A stretch of DNA of 64,000 nucleotides from Bacteroidetes bacterium 2013_40CM_41_45 (GCA_002215675.1 NGFH01000009.1:1-64000), one strand, 5' to 3'; shown: positions 1 through 8,490, numbered from the stretch's first letter. Numbers and translations are program-made. Notes: generated by a model from the sequence alone, not told the origin.

Positions 1-2
1 CC

Positions 3-1286
3 CCTGCATGTATCGTGGACATCCGTCCCCCGGTTGAATTGAATTGCATTGTAACATCGCAGTATTTATTAGCGAGCTACAGTACAGATTTTGTCAACCC
101 CATATTTACATGGACCCGGAATAATGTATCGATTGGCGCGGGAATAAACGATGGAGTTGGTTTAGATTCTATTTTAATCACTCTGCCCGGAACCTACCGG
201 TTCATCATTACCAATCCGCTTAATGCGTCGGATACTTGCTTTGCTGAAGTAACTGTGACTCAGAATATCAATACACCAACCTGCGTCATTAATTTACCGT
301 CATCGGCACCTACGTGCAATTCAGCAGGCAATTCGCTGGGCGCAACAATAACAAGCGCTGACCCGGTAACATTTGTCTGGTCATCAAGTAATCCTGCATG
401 GGTTATCACCAGCAGTAACAATGTAAACCCGATTATATATACAGCAGGAACAGGAAGCACAACATGGACTTTGATTGTAACCAATACGATCAGCGGCTGT
501 GCTGATACGTGCACTGCGACAGATTCGTGTCAAACTCCGTTCATGGGCTGCACGTTAGGATTCTGGAAGAATCATCCTGCAATATGGAATGATTCGGGAG
601 ATCCGATATCAGCGTGCGTGGCAAATGCAATAGTAACGTTAGGAGCGCCTTACAGCGGCAATGGAACAACCAGTGCACTGTATAGAGCAACCTTCGGATT
701 AACTGCAACGCAAATGACAGCGGCCGGATACACTGCGAACCTGACCTTGCTGCAAGCGCTGAACTTAGGCGGAGGAGGATTTAACAAGCTCGCGCGCCAA
801 GGTGTTGCTTCATTGCTGAACTCATGCGCATTCCCTCCGAACTTCCAGTATACTTCGGCACAGGTACTTACCAACTTGCATAATGCAGTGGTAAATCTTA
901 CGCCTGAACCTACTGCAAGCCAGTTTGCATCAGCCAATGAAACGCAGCCGGAAGGTTGTCCTCCGGGCGGGCCTGCAACTCCAACCAGGAGCAGCAGAAG
1001 CAGGATAGGAGAAGATGGAAACAACAGCTTTGTATTTATAAAAGCATATCCGAATCCGTTCAGCTCGCATACTACTATTGAGTTTACAGTACCGGCTTCT
1101 CATGCAACCATTGAAATTTATAATAGCACCGGCGCTAAAGTGGCAGAGCTCTTTAATGGTAACACAATTGCTGATCAATTATACACGGTTGACTTCAATG
1201 GTGACTTATATCCTCCGGGAGTTTACTTCTACAGGCTCACCTATGAAGATTATATTTATTATGATAAACTGACGCTTATCAAATAG
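3..1286 (+). CDS. T9SS-exported protein with TLGFWKNH-type domain, 5' truncated
   Basis: The reading frame is open to the left edge, so the gene starts upstream. The visible part has Ig-like or PKD-like Ser/Thr-rich sequence. From about nt 545 a Cys-rich module begins with GCTLGFWKNHPAIW, a motif I know from secreted Bacteroidota proteins but without an assigned function. A short Arg/Ser linker (SRSRIGED) precedes a type A T9SS C-terminal domain of about 80 residues, with AYPNPF at its start, PPGVYFYRL, and the end DKLTLIK. The CTD directs export across the outer membrane by the Por machinery and is normally cleaved. A strong terminator follows the stop at once. Substrate or partner unknown. 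Confidence 0.85.
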   Translation, partial: PACIVDIRPPVELNCIVTSQYLLASYSTDFVNPIFTWTRNNVSIGAGINDGVGLDSILITLPGTYRFIITNPLNASDTCFAEVTVTQNINTPTCVINLPSSAPTCNSAGNSLGATITSADPVTFVWSSSNPAWVITSSNNVNPIIYTAGTGSTTWTLIVTNTISGCADTCTATDSCQTPFMGCTLGFWKNHPAIWNDSGDPISACVANAIVTLGAPYSGNGTTSALYRATFGLTATQMTAAGYTANLTLLQALNLGGGGFNKLARQGVASLLNSCAFPPNFQYTSAQVLTNLHNAVVNLTPEPTASQFASANETQPEGCPPGGPATPTRSSRSRIGEDGNNSFVFIKAYPNPFSSHTTIEFTVPASHATIEIYNSTGAKVAELFNGNTIADQLYTVDFNGDLYPPGVYFYRLTYEDYIYYDKLTLIK

Positions 1287-1314
1287 GGGATTCCGTCAGT
1301 GTGTTTTAGAGATG

Positions 1315-1352
1315 GAAGGGCTCTCACAAAAAGAGAGCCCTTCTTTTTTTTC
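1315..1352 (+). terminator. Rho-independent terminator of the T9SS protein gene
   Basis: Perfect 11-bp stem (GAAGGGCTCTC with GAGAGCCCTTC), 7-base A-rich loop and a run of eight or nine T, starting 28 bases after the stop codon. Confidence 0.92.
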
Positions 1353-1423
1353 TATCCCAATTAAATTCAATGTTTTTTATTATCTGAAATTTTTAACCTG
1401 TTATCGAAAATAATTATTGAACC

Positions 1424-1465
1424 ATCGAAAATGAAAATCACGCGGGAAAGGAAAGTATAATTTTC
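1424..1465 (+). promoter_or_regulatory. Candidate ATCGAAAA-N26-TAATTTTC promoter of the kaiB operon
   Basis: Octamer ATCGAAAA at 1424-1431, then 26 bases, then TAATTTTC at 1458-1465, a one-base variant of the Bacteroidota -7 box TAnnTTTG. Another ATCGAAAA lies at 1403-1410 without a box at that spacing. The start site would be near 1472, leaving a leader of about 100 nt before the kaiB start. The same layout recurs across the window. Confidence 0.6.
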
Positions 1466-1569
1466 ACGGCTTGACAAATTTCAGCAAATCTATTTGACAT
1501 TAATACTTGGATAGGGAGAAAGCAATCTTGTCACGCAATTTTTTTCATTGATACCATAGTTATCTTTTT

Positions 1570-1950
1570 ATGAAAGTAAAAACCAGCGCAGTATTCCCAA
1601 AAACACCTTCCGGCATAGATGGCCTGGATGAAATAACAGGCATGAAAAAGAACCCGCAGAAATTTGTTGTTGAAGGTAAGCTCGTTTTGCAGCTTTATGT
1701 GTCAGGCATGTCTCCCCGGTCTATGGATGCTATTGATAAAATAAAACATTTATGCGATGAGCATTTGCATGGCGCATTCGATTTGGAAATAATAGACCTG
1801 TACAAAAACCCTGAAGCGGCCAGCGAGCAGCAGATTATTTTCAGCCCATCGCTTATTAAGAGATTGCCGCTACCGAAAAAAACACTGGTAGGAAATTTTT
1901 CGGATACTGAGAAAGTGATTAAAGGATTAGGAATTATAATTGAAGAATAA
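1570..1950 (+). CDS. kaiB: KaiB-family protein fused to a KaiC N-terminal stub
   Basis: Residues 25-126 form a complete KaiB (thioredoxin-like) domain of about the normal length: LQLYVSGMSPRS, then LEIIDLYKNPE, SPSLIKRLPLP, and a C-terminal SDTEKVIKGLGI. Residues 10-24 (PKTPSGIDGLDEITG) instead match the conserved start of KaiC, just before its Walker A domain, and are joined directly to the Met that would start kaiB (nt 1642). No kaiC exists upstream. In other Bacteroidota kaiC, kaiB and a PAS kinase form one operon. I infer a deletion that removed almost all of kaiC and left kaiB behind kaiC's start signals. Translation from 1642 instead of 1570 is possible. The kinase gene starts 2 nt after the stop. 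Confidence 0.88.
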   Translation: MKVKTSAVFPKTPSGIDGLDEITGMKKNPQKFVVEGKLVLQLYVSGMSPRSMDAIDKIKHLCDEHLHGAFDLEIIDLYKNPEAASEQQIIFSPSLIKRLPLPKKTLVGNFSDTEKVIKGLGIIIEE

Positions 1951-1952
1951 CC

Positions 1953-3224
1953 GTGGAAACAGACGAAAATCTTGTATCGAAAATCCAGGAGCTGGAGAAC
2001 CGTCTTAATGAATCGGAGCAACTGATAGAAGCAATAAAAGCAGGCGAGGTAGATGCTTTTGCTTTGACAAAAAACAACCAGTCCGAAATTTTTACGCTTC
2101 AAAGCGGTGATTATGCTTACCGCATGCTGGTCGAAAATTTTGGTGAAGGAGCGTTGAACTTATCCGAAGAGGGGTTGATTGTTTACACGAACAAATATTT
2201 CCACGAATTGTTGGCGTTGCCTTATGAAAAAGTAATAGGACATTCTATTTATCTTTTTATACATCCTGGTTCCAAAGATGATTTCCTGGCGCTTTTCAGG
2301 AAAGGATTGGAAGGGCAGAGCAAAGGAGAAATAAATTTGTTTGTTAACGATAAAATAATTCCCGTGTATGTATCGCTTACTTCGTTATATCCAACGCTGC
2401 CTACAGTGGGAGTGATTATCACCGACCTTACAGAAAAGAAAAAACACGAGCAGCTCTTAGAGAAATATCAAACAGATTCAGAGGCAAAAAACCAGGAGCT
2501 TGCACAAAGCAATGCCGAGCTTGTTTCATTCTCATATATCGCCTCGCACGACTTGCAGGAACCTCTTCGTAAGATACAGACTTTTTCAGACCGCATACTC
2601 GATAAGGGGCATCACCAGCTTTCGCACGAATTGAAAGATTATTTTCATCGTATCATATCGGCAACGGGGCAGATGCAAAATCTTATTATAGCGCTGCTCG
2701 ATTATTCCAGGACAAATTCTTCTGAAATGATTTTTGAGGAGATAGACCTGGACAAGGCGGTTCAGAAAGTAAAGAATAACCTCTCTGAAATGCTTGAAGA
2801 AACACACGCTGTTATTGAAAACGCACCGCTTACGGTTTTACAAGTTGTTCCGCTTCAGTTTAAACAGCTTATTACAAATATTTGTTTGAATGCCATAAAA
2901 TACAGGAAGCCGGATGTTCTACCTGTTATTAAAATCAGCGGAGGTATAGCAGCTGCGAATGATTTGCGTGGCTTGAGCGCCAGACCGGGCAGGAGCTATT
3001 ATAAGCTAAGCATAGCAGACAACGGAATCGGTTTTGAGCAGGAGCACGCAGAAAAAATATTTGAATTGTTTCAAAGACTCCATGGCAAAAGTGAATACGA
3101 AGGAACAGGAATAGGACTCGCCATCTGCAAAAAAATAGTTCAGAATCATAAAGGATTTATCAGGGCAGAAAGCATGCCCGGTACCGGCTCAACGTTTACA
3201 ATTTATCTGCCGCTGAGGCACTAG
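1953..3224 (+). CDS. PAS sensor histidine kinase of the kaiB operon
   Basis: Soluble kinase of 423 residues. There is an N-terminal coiled coil (about 1-35) and a PAS domain (about 50-160). A second coiled coil leads into a HisKA domain with the phospho-accepting His199 in ASHDLQEPLRKI, followed by a HATPase_c domain (N box NICLNAIKYR; G1 DNGIGF; G2 GTGIGLAICKKIV; final GTGSTFTIYLP). No membrane segment, so it senses an internal signal. It starts with GTG two bases after kaiB, so it is probably translationally coupled. Kinases of this type accompany KaiB/KaiC in Bacteroidota, and SasA in cyanobacteria carries a KaiB-like sensor, so a KaiB-kinase interaction is a reasonable inference. No response regulator is adjacent; the NtrC-type regulator at 6.3 kb is the nearest. 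Confidence 0.93.
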   Translation: METDENLVSKIQELENRLNESEQLIEAIKAGEVDAFALTKNNQSEIFTLQSGDYAYRMLVENFGEGALNLSEEGLIVYTNKYFHELLALPYEKVIGHSIYLFIHPGSKDDFLALFRKGLEGQSKGEINLFVNDKIIPVYVSLTSLYPTLPTVGVIITDLTEKKKHEQLLEKYQTDSEAKNQELAQSNAELVSFSYIASHDLQEPLRKIQTFSDRILDKGHHQLSHELKDYFHRIISATGQMQNLIIALLDYSRTNSSEMIFEEIDLDKAVQKVKNNLSEMLEETHAVIENAPLTVLQVVPLQFKQLITNICLNAIKYRKPDVLPVIKISGGIAAANDLRGLSARPGRSYYKLSIADNGIGFEQEHAEKIFELFQRLHGKSEYEGTGIGLAICKKIVQNHKGFIRAESMPGTGSTFTIYLPLRH

Positions 3225-3249
3225 AATATCACGCGAAAAAATTTCTTAT

Positions 3250-4611
3250 TTACCAGTGGAGATTTTCCACATTCGCTGCAACCAACTCACCGCAGTGAAA
3301 ACCGTTTTCGTTATCGAATGAATAATGTATTCCTCCATACAAGCGTGATATAGCTGCCTCTTGCGCGGCTGCTTCAAAGCTGGTGAAAGAGCGTGTAGAA
3401 AACCCGTAAGGAATTTTTGTGCTGTCGGTGAATGAAAAATTTTCGCCCAATTCCGAAGTAAGAATTTTAGCAGCAGCTCCCGAAAAAGTAGAGTGGCCTG
3501 ATGTATAAGAGGGAAATGGCGGTGTTGCAATAAACGGGAGCCAGTTTGCATCAATATAATTATGGATATAGGTTACTGGACGAAGAAGGTTGGTAGAAAA
3601 TTTCGCACGCCAACAAATAATGCCGGCATCGTTTTCTGCTATGCCTGTTTTGGCGAGAAGAATAGCAGCATTGCCTAAATCAAAATTCATGTTACGGATA
3701 ATTTGTAAAACAATGGCAATATTATGCCCCGGCGGAGTAAATGTTCCACCGCCATCTGCCCAATATATTGCAATAGCTTGCTGTTCGGGCGTGAGATTAT
3801 TTACAGTTGTATAAACCTGGTTGGCGTAATTATAAAACGAAGAATTTATGTCAGCAGAAAATGCCGGAGCTGCGGGCGGGTCAATGGGCCCGGGAAGATT
3901 AGTTGATACCATGGGCCTGTTGTTTCCCCAATACGGAAGCATTGCACTTTGAAATGCAGGAGGAGTTGAAACCCAGAGACCATCACCTGCAGGCGGAACA
4001 TAATTCGAAGGAAAATTATGCAGGTATGCTTCGAAACCTCCGTCAGTTGTAGACCAGCTAAAGATGGCATCTGCCATAGCGTGCCCGTAATCACGGGAAC
4101 GATTTATAATATGTACGTTAAATTGCGATGAATACATAGCTTCATTCGCAGCTTCGAGTGAATCAATTCTTGTAACATTAGCTGAAGAAGTGTTAGCAAA
4201 AAGATTGCGCACAATGCGGGCTAACGCAGCATTGGCAATAACGGGAGGAGCATAAGAATTTCCATGGTCGCGCTCCGGCACTGCTGTAAGTGCATTGAGC
4301 TGCCCTGCGAGAGATTGATGGCCCGGATGCATTCCTTCCACAAGCGATTCATATAATGCAACTCCTGCATAACCAAAATTTCTCGCAGCAATGGGAGGAG
4401 TGTGTCCCGGAGTTTCAATGGTAAGCTTCAGCATGAGCTTGTACCATGTATCAATTACATAAGAATCATATCGCTCGGGGTTAAAACTTTTTGTTGTGAA
4501 AGGTTCTGTATAACCTACGGTGTCTTCTTCTTTTTTACAGGCGTTCAGAAAAAATAAAGTAAGAAGAAGAAAAAGAAATATTTTTTCAGATAGTAAGGTT
4601 TGTGATTTCAT
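3250..4611 (-). CDS. PAP2/vanadium-dependent haloperoxidase-like lipoprotein
   Basis: About 453 residues. The Met at 4611 gives a lipoprotein signal (MKSQTLLSEK, hydrophobic core, LNAC lipobox), so the mature protein is anchored in the envelope. The body matches the vanadium haloperoxidase branch of the PAP2 superfamily: LRPVTYIHNYID, then PPFPSYTSGHSTFSGAAA (core P-S-Y-x-SGH with catalytic His), and a final SRLYGGIHYSFDN supplying R and H of the third motif. Activity could be halide oxidation or phosphatase; sequence alone cannot decide. Earlier in-frame Met codons (4698, 4749) are less likely because a good promoter lies at 4640-4681. Faces the kinase gene tail to tail with a 25-bp gap. Confidence 0.85.
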   Translation of the reverse strand: MKSQTLLSEKIFLFLLLTLFFLNACKKEEDTVGYTEPFTTKSFNPERYDSYVIDTWYKLMLKLTIETPGHTPPIAARNFGYAGVALYESLVEGMHPGHQSLAGQLNALTAVPERDHGNSYAPPVIANAALARIVRNLFANTSSANVTRIDSLEAANEAMYSSQFNVHIINRSRDYGHAMADAIFSWSTTDGGFEAYLHNFPSNYVPPAGDGLWVSTPPAFQSAMLPYWGNNRPMVSTNLPGPIDPPAAPAFSADINSSFYNYANQVYTTVNNLTPEQQAIAIYWADGGGTFTPPGHNIAIVLQIIRNMNFDLGNAAILLAKTGIAENDAGIICWRAKFSTNLLRPVTYIHNYIDANWLPFIATPPFPSYTSGHSTFSGAAAKILTSELGENFSFTDSTKIPYGFSTRSFTSFEAAAQEAAISRLYGGIHYSFDNENGFHCGELVAANVENLHW

Positions 4612-4639
4612 AAGGGCTGTTTTGAATGGTTCCGAATCC

Positions 4640-4681
4640 CAAACATACTTAGCATTTATTTTTTCTTTTTGGGAATTCGAT
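4640..4681 (-). promoter_or_regulatory. ATCGAATT-N26-TATGTTTG promoter of the PAP2 lipoprotein gene
   Basis: Read on the minus strand: ATCGAATT (4681-4674), 26 bases, TATGTTTG (4647-4640), a perfect TAnnTTTG box. The start site would be near 4633, about 20 nt before the lipoprotein ATG at 4611, which supports that start codon. Confidence 0.65.
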
Positions 4682-4804
4682 GAGAGATATTTTTTCATCG
4701 GTGAATGAAAATTATTTCCCGATGACACGCAGTTAAGCTTCGAAAGCACTACAGCGAGGCAAATTCACGCGATTGAAATGTTTGCGCTGCACGATTTTTA
4801 AAAC

Positions 4805-4903
4805 ATCGAATTTTTTTTTCTTCCTAACGACAAAAAATCCTTTCACATCAAGCTCTCATTTGGCGGCAACATCTACTACGAGAGATTAACACTCATCAAA
4901 TAG
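4805..4903 (+). pseudogene. Remnant 3' end of a T9SS-exported protein gene
   Basis: In the frame ending at the TAG at 4901-4903 the last 13 codons read GGNIYYERLTLIK, preceded by KSFHIKLSF. This is the terminal beta-strand pattern of a type A T9SS sorting domain (compare YIYYDKLTLIK at nt 1286). It is followed by a factor-independent terminator of the same kind as after the first gene. No start, signal peptide or body is present upstream, so this is the tail of a deleted or decayed gene. In the 200 bases upstream I see only the promoter of the opposing gene. Confidence 0.6.
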
Positions 4904-4938
4904 TGCGGTTCTAATCGCAATATTCACCCAGCTAACCA

Positions 4939-4971
4939 GAAGAGCTCTCTTAAAGAGGGCTCTTCTTTTTT
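4939..4971 (+). terminator. Terminator left behind the T9SS gene remnant
   Basis: Stem GAAGAGCTCTCT with AGAGGGCTCTTC (one G-U pair), a very short loop and a T-run. It now has no intact gene upstream on its strand. Confidence 0.8.
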
Positions 4972-5134
4972 CAGGATAATTCACACCAATTATTTTTTAT
5001 GTGTAAGTTTTTCCACAATGAGAAATTTTTTACTAAACCACACTTTAATTTTATAAAATTTGATGCTGTTTTTTGCGAATTCTGATGGAATAAATATTGG
5101 GGCTTTATTGGTGAATAATTAAAAATCAATAACC

Positions 5135-5689
5135 ATGAAAATCTTAAAAACAATTTCAGCATTATTTATTTCTGCCGGTATAATTTTATTTACGGCTTTT
5201 GCGCAGGACTCTAATCCTCCAAAAAGCACCATACCGGCAAGCCAGGATTATAACACTGCAATCGGCGCGCGGCTGGGCGGCCTCACCAGTGGATTGACAA
5301 TAAAACATTTCACAAATCCGTCCACAGCGCTTGAGGGAATCCTTGGTTTCGGACATAGCAGTTCCGTCATAACAGGCTTATATGAAAAGCATGTCGACAT
5401 CAACTCATCTCCCGGACTTATGTGGCTTTACGGAATAGGCGGCCATGTAGGTTTTTTCCAATATCGCGGTTACTACTATTGGGTGGCTTATGACGACCAT
5501 CGGGTTTATTATGTGAGCTCTCCGGGACCAACGGCTGCAGTAGCAGGCGTTGATTTTATTCTGGGACTGGATTATAAATTTCGCGATGCACCATTCAATT
5601 TAGGGCTCGATGTTAAACCCTTTGTTGATTTTTATAACGGAGCGTACGGATATTTTGATGGTGCATTAAGCGTTCGCTTTGCTTTCTAA
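5135..5689 (+). CDS. Exported beta-barrel-like protein, function unknown
   Basis: 184 residues with a clear Sec signal peptide (MKILKTISALFISAGIILFT, cleavage after AFA-QD). The mature part has alternating aromatic/Gly-rich strands (GARLGGLTSGLTIKHF, GLMWLYGIGGHVGFF, GVDFILGLDYKF) and ends in SVRFAF, the terminal Phe typical of outer-membrane barrels. It resembles the small outer-membrane proteins common in Bacteroidota, but I do not recognise a named family. Single gene with its own terminator. Confidence 0.8.
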   Translation: MKILKTISALFISAGIILFTAFAQDSNPPKSTIPASQDYNTAIGARLGGLTSGLTIKHFTNPSTALEGILGFGHSSSVITGLYEKHVDINSSPGLMWLYGIGGHVGFFQYRGYYYWVAYDDHRVYYVSSPGPTAAVAGVDFILGLDYKFRDAPFNLGLDVKPFVDFYNGAYGYFDGALSVRFAF

Positions 5690-5722
5690 AGTTTTTAATT
5701 AATAAATCTGACAGGAGGAAAA

Positions 5723-5748
5723 GTCCCGATGGCGATATCGGGATTTTT
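5723..5748 (+). terminator. Terminator after the 184-residue exported protein
   Basis: Stem TCCCGAT with ATCGGGA around a GGCGAT loop, then five T. It lies 34 bases after the stop codon. Confidence 0.8.
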
Positions 5749-5785
5749 CTTATCACTAAAAGATTAACTAAAGAGTGACAAAAAT

Positions 5786-6199
5786 TCACGAGTAAATTGT
5801 GGCAATAATTTTTCTTTGATGCGGGCTGTTTCGAAATTCACATAGATAAATTCCCTGCCATGTTCCCAGGTTCAGCTTATGATTGGTAATGGGAACTGTA
5901 ACAGATGAACCTACAAGAGCGCTTTTTACGTGCGAAGGCATATCATCAGGCCCTTCCGCAGTATGAGTATATGAAGACAGATTTTCGGGAACAAGGTTAT
6001 TGAAAATCGTTTCGAAATCAGTTCTCACAGACGGGTCATAATTTTCATTTACGGTGAGCCCGGCAGAAGTATGATGGATAAAAACATGAAGCAATCCTTT
6101 TTCCGGAAACTGCGAATGAATTTCTTTAAGAACAAAATCAGTGATAAGATGAAACCCTCTTCTAAAAGCCGGAAGTTTTATTTCTTTTTGGTATATCAT
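5786..6199 (-). CDS. yjbQ: YjbQ family protein (UPF0047)
   Basis: 137 residues, the normal length. Family signatures are HVFIHHTSAGLTVNEN, then EGPDDMPSHVKSAL and LGTWQGIYLCEFR near the C terminus; the His/Glu/Asp residues line the presumed active site. Members can show weak thiamine-phosphate synthase activity in vitro and are often named for that, but the physiological role is not established. Cytoplasmic, monocistronic, divergent from the NtrC-type regulator. Confidence 0.92.
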   Translation of the reverse strand: MIYQKEIKLPAFRRGFHLITDFVLKEIHSQFPEKGLLHVFIHHTSAGLTVNENYDPSVRTDFETIFNNLVPENLSSYTHTAEGPDDMPSHVKSALVGSSVTVPITNHKLNLGTWQGIYLCEFRNSPHQRKIIATIYS

Positions 6200-6287
6200 A
6201 AGGCAACAAAATTAATCTACGAGAGCATTCGCCCAAATGACAGATACAGGAATAATTTATCATTTCATGGCTGATTTAGTGGCAAGC

Positions 6288-6329
6288 ATCGAAATTTAAT
6301 TGTATGAGGGAAAACCCTTTATAATTTTC
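6288..6329 (+). promoter_or_regulatory. ATCGAAAT-N26-TAATTTTC promoter of the NtrC-type regulator
   Basis: ATCGAAAT at 6288-6295, 26 bases, TAATTTTC at 6322-6329, the same -7 variant as in front of kaiB. The ATG at 6337 is only 8 bases after the box, so the transcript would be leaderless or nearly so. Confidence 0.6.
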
Positions 6330-6336
6330 GCCTTAT

Positions 6337-7680
6337 ATGCAACGAGTATTAATTGCCGATGACCATGTAGCCACGTGTCTCTTGCTTTCAAAGCTATTGC
6401 AGCGAACGGGCTACGAAACGGAAACTGCCCTCAGTGGCAAAAGCGCACTAGAGGGGCTTAGCCGGTTTAACGCAGACCTATGTATCTGTGATTTCCGCCT
6501 GGGTGACATTGACGGCATGGATATGATTGCGAAAATTAAAAATATTTATCCGTCCATGCCTGTTATCATGATAACGGGATATTCCGATACCCGCCTCGCG
6601 GTGAGCGCCATTAAGGCAGGAGCTTTCGATTACATTACTAAGCCCATCATTACTGACGAAATACTAAGCTCAGTAAAAAAAGCAATGTCGGTCAGCGGTG
6701 TGAAAAAAGTTCGTGCTGCTGCGTCACCTGTAACAGATGCCGAGAAAACGGAAAGTGAATATGTGCAGGGAATAAGCGTTCACTCCAAGCAACTGCAGAG
6801 ACAAATTGAATTAATTGCTCCTACCGATTACAGCATAATCATATACGGTGAAAGCGGTTCGGGCAAAGAAGCAGTTGCCAGAATCATTCATGAAAAAAGC
6901 TTGCGTGCCGGAAAGCCTTTTGTCGCAATGGATTGCGGAGCTATACCAAAAGATATTTCTGCCGGTGAGCTTTTTGGTTATGAAAAGGGCGCATTCACCG
7001 GTGCCGTAAATGCCAAGCCGGGTCATTTTGAAATGGCAAACGGTGGAACACTTTTTTTGGATGAAGTCGCAAACCTTCCATACAACGTTCAGGTTTCGCT
7101 GCTGCGCGTGGTGCAGGAAAGAATGTGCAGGCGCCTCGGCGGCACGCGAGACATTCATCTTGATATGAGAATTCTTGTTGCCTCAAATGAAAACCTGCAG
7201 GAAGCATATAAGGCAGGAAGATTCCGCGAAGACCTTTTTCACCGCTTCAACGAATTCAGTATTCATGTACACCCATTGCGCGAGCGCAAAAATGATATTC
7301 TTCCCCTGGCATATTATTTCCTCGATGTTGTTAATGTGGAGCAGGGCAAGAACACAAAGCGCTTTACGCCCAGGGCAGAACGCATGCTTCGTAATTATTG
7401 GTGGCCCGGCAATATCCGCGAGCTGAAAAATGTTATACGCCGCGCCATGCTTGTGGGCACTGGCAATGTACTGGATAGTATTTCTTTCCCTATTGAAATT
7501 GCTTCGCAACAGGACCGCCTCGCATTAAAATTAAAAGATGTAATTCACCTTGCTGAAATAGACAAAATCAGAAAAACGCTGAACGAGGTCGGCAATAATA
7601 AAAGCAAAGCAGCAAAAGCTCTTGAAATAGACCGTAAAACTCTTTATAATAAAATGAAGCTATTAAAGATTCATAGCTGA
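6337..7680 (+). CDS. NtrC-family sigma-54-dependent response regulator
   Basis: 447 residues in three domains. The receiver (1-120) has the acidic pair D8/D9, phospho-acceptor D52 (CDFRLGDIDG), T80 and K102. The AAA+ domain has Walker A GESGSGKE, GAFTGA for contact with sigma-54, and Walker B GGTLFLDEV. The C-terminal Fis-type helix-turn-helix reads NKSKAAKALEIDRKTLYNKMKLL. It should activate sigma-54 promoters when phosphorylated. No partner kinase is next to it; the orphan kinases at 1953 and 15780 are candidates. The ATG lies almost at the predicted transcription start. Confidence 0.96.
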   Translation: MQRVLIADDHVATCLLLSKLLQRTGYETETALSGKSALEGLSRFNADLCICDFRLGDIDGMDMIAKIKNIYPSMPVIMITGYSDTRLAVSAIKAGAFDYITKPIITDEILSSVKKAMSVSGVKKVRAAASPVTDAEKTESEYVQGISVHSKQLQRQIELIAPTDYSIIIYGESGSGKEAVARIIHEKSLRAGKPFVAMDCGAIPKDISAGELFGYEKGAFTGAVNAKPGHFEMANGGTLFLDEVANLPYNVQVSLLRVVQERMCRRLGGTRDIHLDMRILVASNENLQEAYKAGRFREDLFHRFNEFSIHVHPLRERKNDILPLAYYFLDVVNVEQGKNTKRFTPRAERMLRNYWWPGNIRELKNVIRRAMLVGTGNVLDSISFPIEIASQQDRLALKLKDVIHLAEIDKIRKTLNEVGNNKSKAAKALEIDRKTLYNKMKLLKIHS

Positions 7681-7724
7681 ATCTTTAGCAACATTGCTTT
7701 TCATAAAACGGGTGGGAGAAATTT

Positions 7725-8282
7725 TTAGAACCTATATCCTATCGAAATAATACCGTCGGGAATGGCGGCGGGACCTACAATATAATAGCTGAGATATTCC
7801 GCAGGAATACTTTTTTGACTGAGGTCCGAATGTGTTTCAACTGATTTAAATCCCAACGCTATGTCGAATTGCCAGTACTTATTTTTTCCAAATACAACCT
7901 GGTATCCGGCTCCTCCGCCAATACCATAACATTCATAGTATATGGATTTATCATCCGGCAATCCTTTATTTTTTCCATACACAGCCGTGCCATACATATA
8001 AATCCCTTCAGCATTTTCTCTTGCTGTAAACATTTTTACGAATGGCGAAACCTGGTAGCCCGGGTATTGCCTGGAGAAATAATATTTCAAATCAGTGCCA
8101 AAAGCAAAGCGATATTTTATTGAATGCTGAAACCGTATTCTTGCACTATTATAACTGCCGGCAACAAAGCCAAGCGGAGACAAAGCAAAAGAATTATGTT
8201 TTGTTGCTACTTCCTGTGCATTTGAGGTGTTAGAAAAAATAAATAAAATTCCCGTCAGGGTTTTTAGGAATGACATTTTCAT
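7725..8282 (-). CDS. Exported outer-membrane-like protein, function unknown
   Basis: 185 residues, signal peptide ending SNA-QE. The mature sequence has barrel-like strands (FALSPLGFVAGSYNSARIRF, YGIGGGAGYQVVFG, FDIALGFKSVE) and a C-terminal ISIGYRF with terminal Phe. This pattern fits small Bacteroidota outer-membrane proteins of the DUF3575-like type, but the family assignment is tentative. Met3 (8276) is an alternative start with an equally good signal peptide. It stands tail to tail with the NtrC-type regulator. Confidence 0.75.
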   Translation of the reverse strand: MKMSFLKTLTGILFIFSNTSNAQEVATKHNSFALSPLGFVAGSYNSARIRFQHSIKYRFAFGTDLKYYFSRQYPGYQVSPFVKMFTARENAEGIYMYGTAVYGKNKGLPDDKSIYYECYGIGGGAGYQVVFGKNKYWQFDIALGFKSVETHSDLSQKSIPAEYLSYYIVGPAAIPDGIISIGYRF

Positions 8283-8433
8283 CTGCGTGCCTTGAGATTA
8301 ATAAACCAAGGCGCAAAGTAAAAAAGATTTTATCGAATAAATATGAACCTCCTGATTTAGTTTTTCACCAAAATTAACTATGCCTCTATTCTTTCTTCCT
8401 TGCAGGAATTCGCAAATGGCAGATTATCTGCAT

Positions 8434-8460
8434 AAAAAAAGCAGGCATTTGGATGCCTGC
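8434..8460 (-). terminator. Terminator of the porin-family gene
   Basis: On the minus strand, an 8-bp stem GCAGGCAT with ATGCCTGC, 4-base loop, then seven T. It lies 30 bases after the stop of the gene at 8491-9267. Confidence 0.9.
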
Positions 8461-8490
8461 TTCACTTCATGTTACTAAACTATTGCCTTT

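Noticed and set aside
4612-4749. N-terminal extension of the PAP2 lipoprotein
   Set aside because: It would place the lipobox 70 residues into the protein and overlap the promoter; the start at 4611 is better.
8341-8360. GGTTCATATTTATTCGAT region upstream of the 185-residue exported protein
   Set aside because: The octamer is reversed and the box TACTTTG is one base short at a different distance; not a convincing member.
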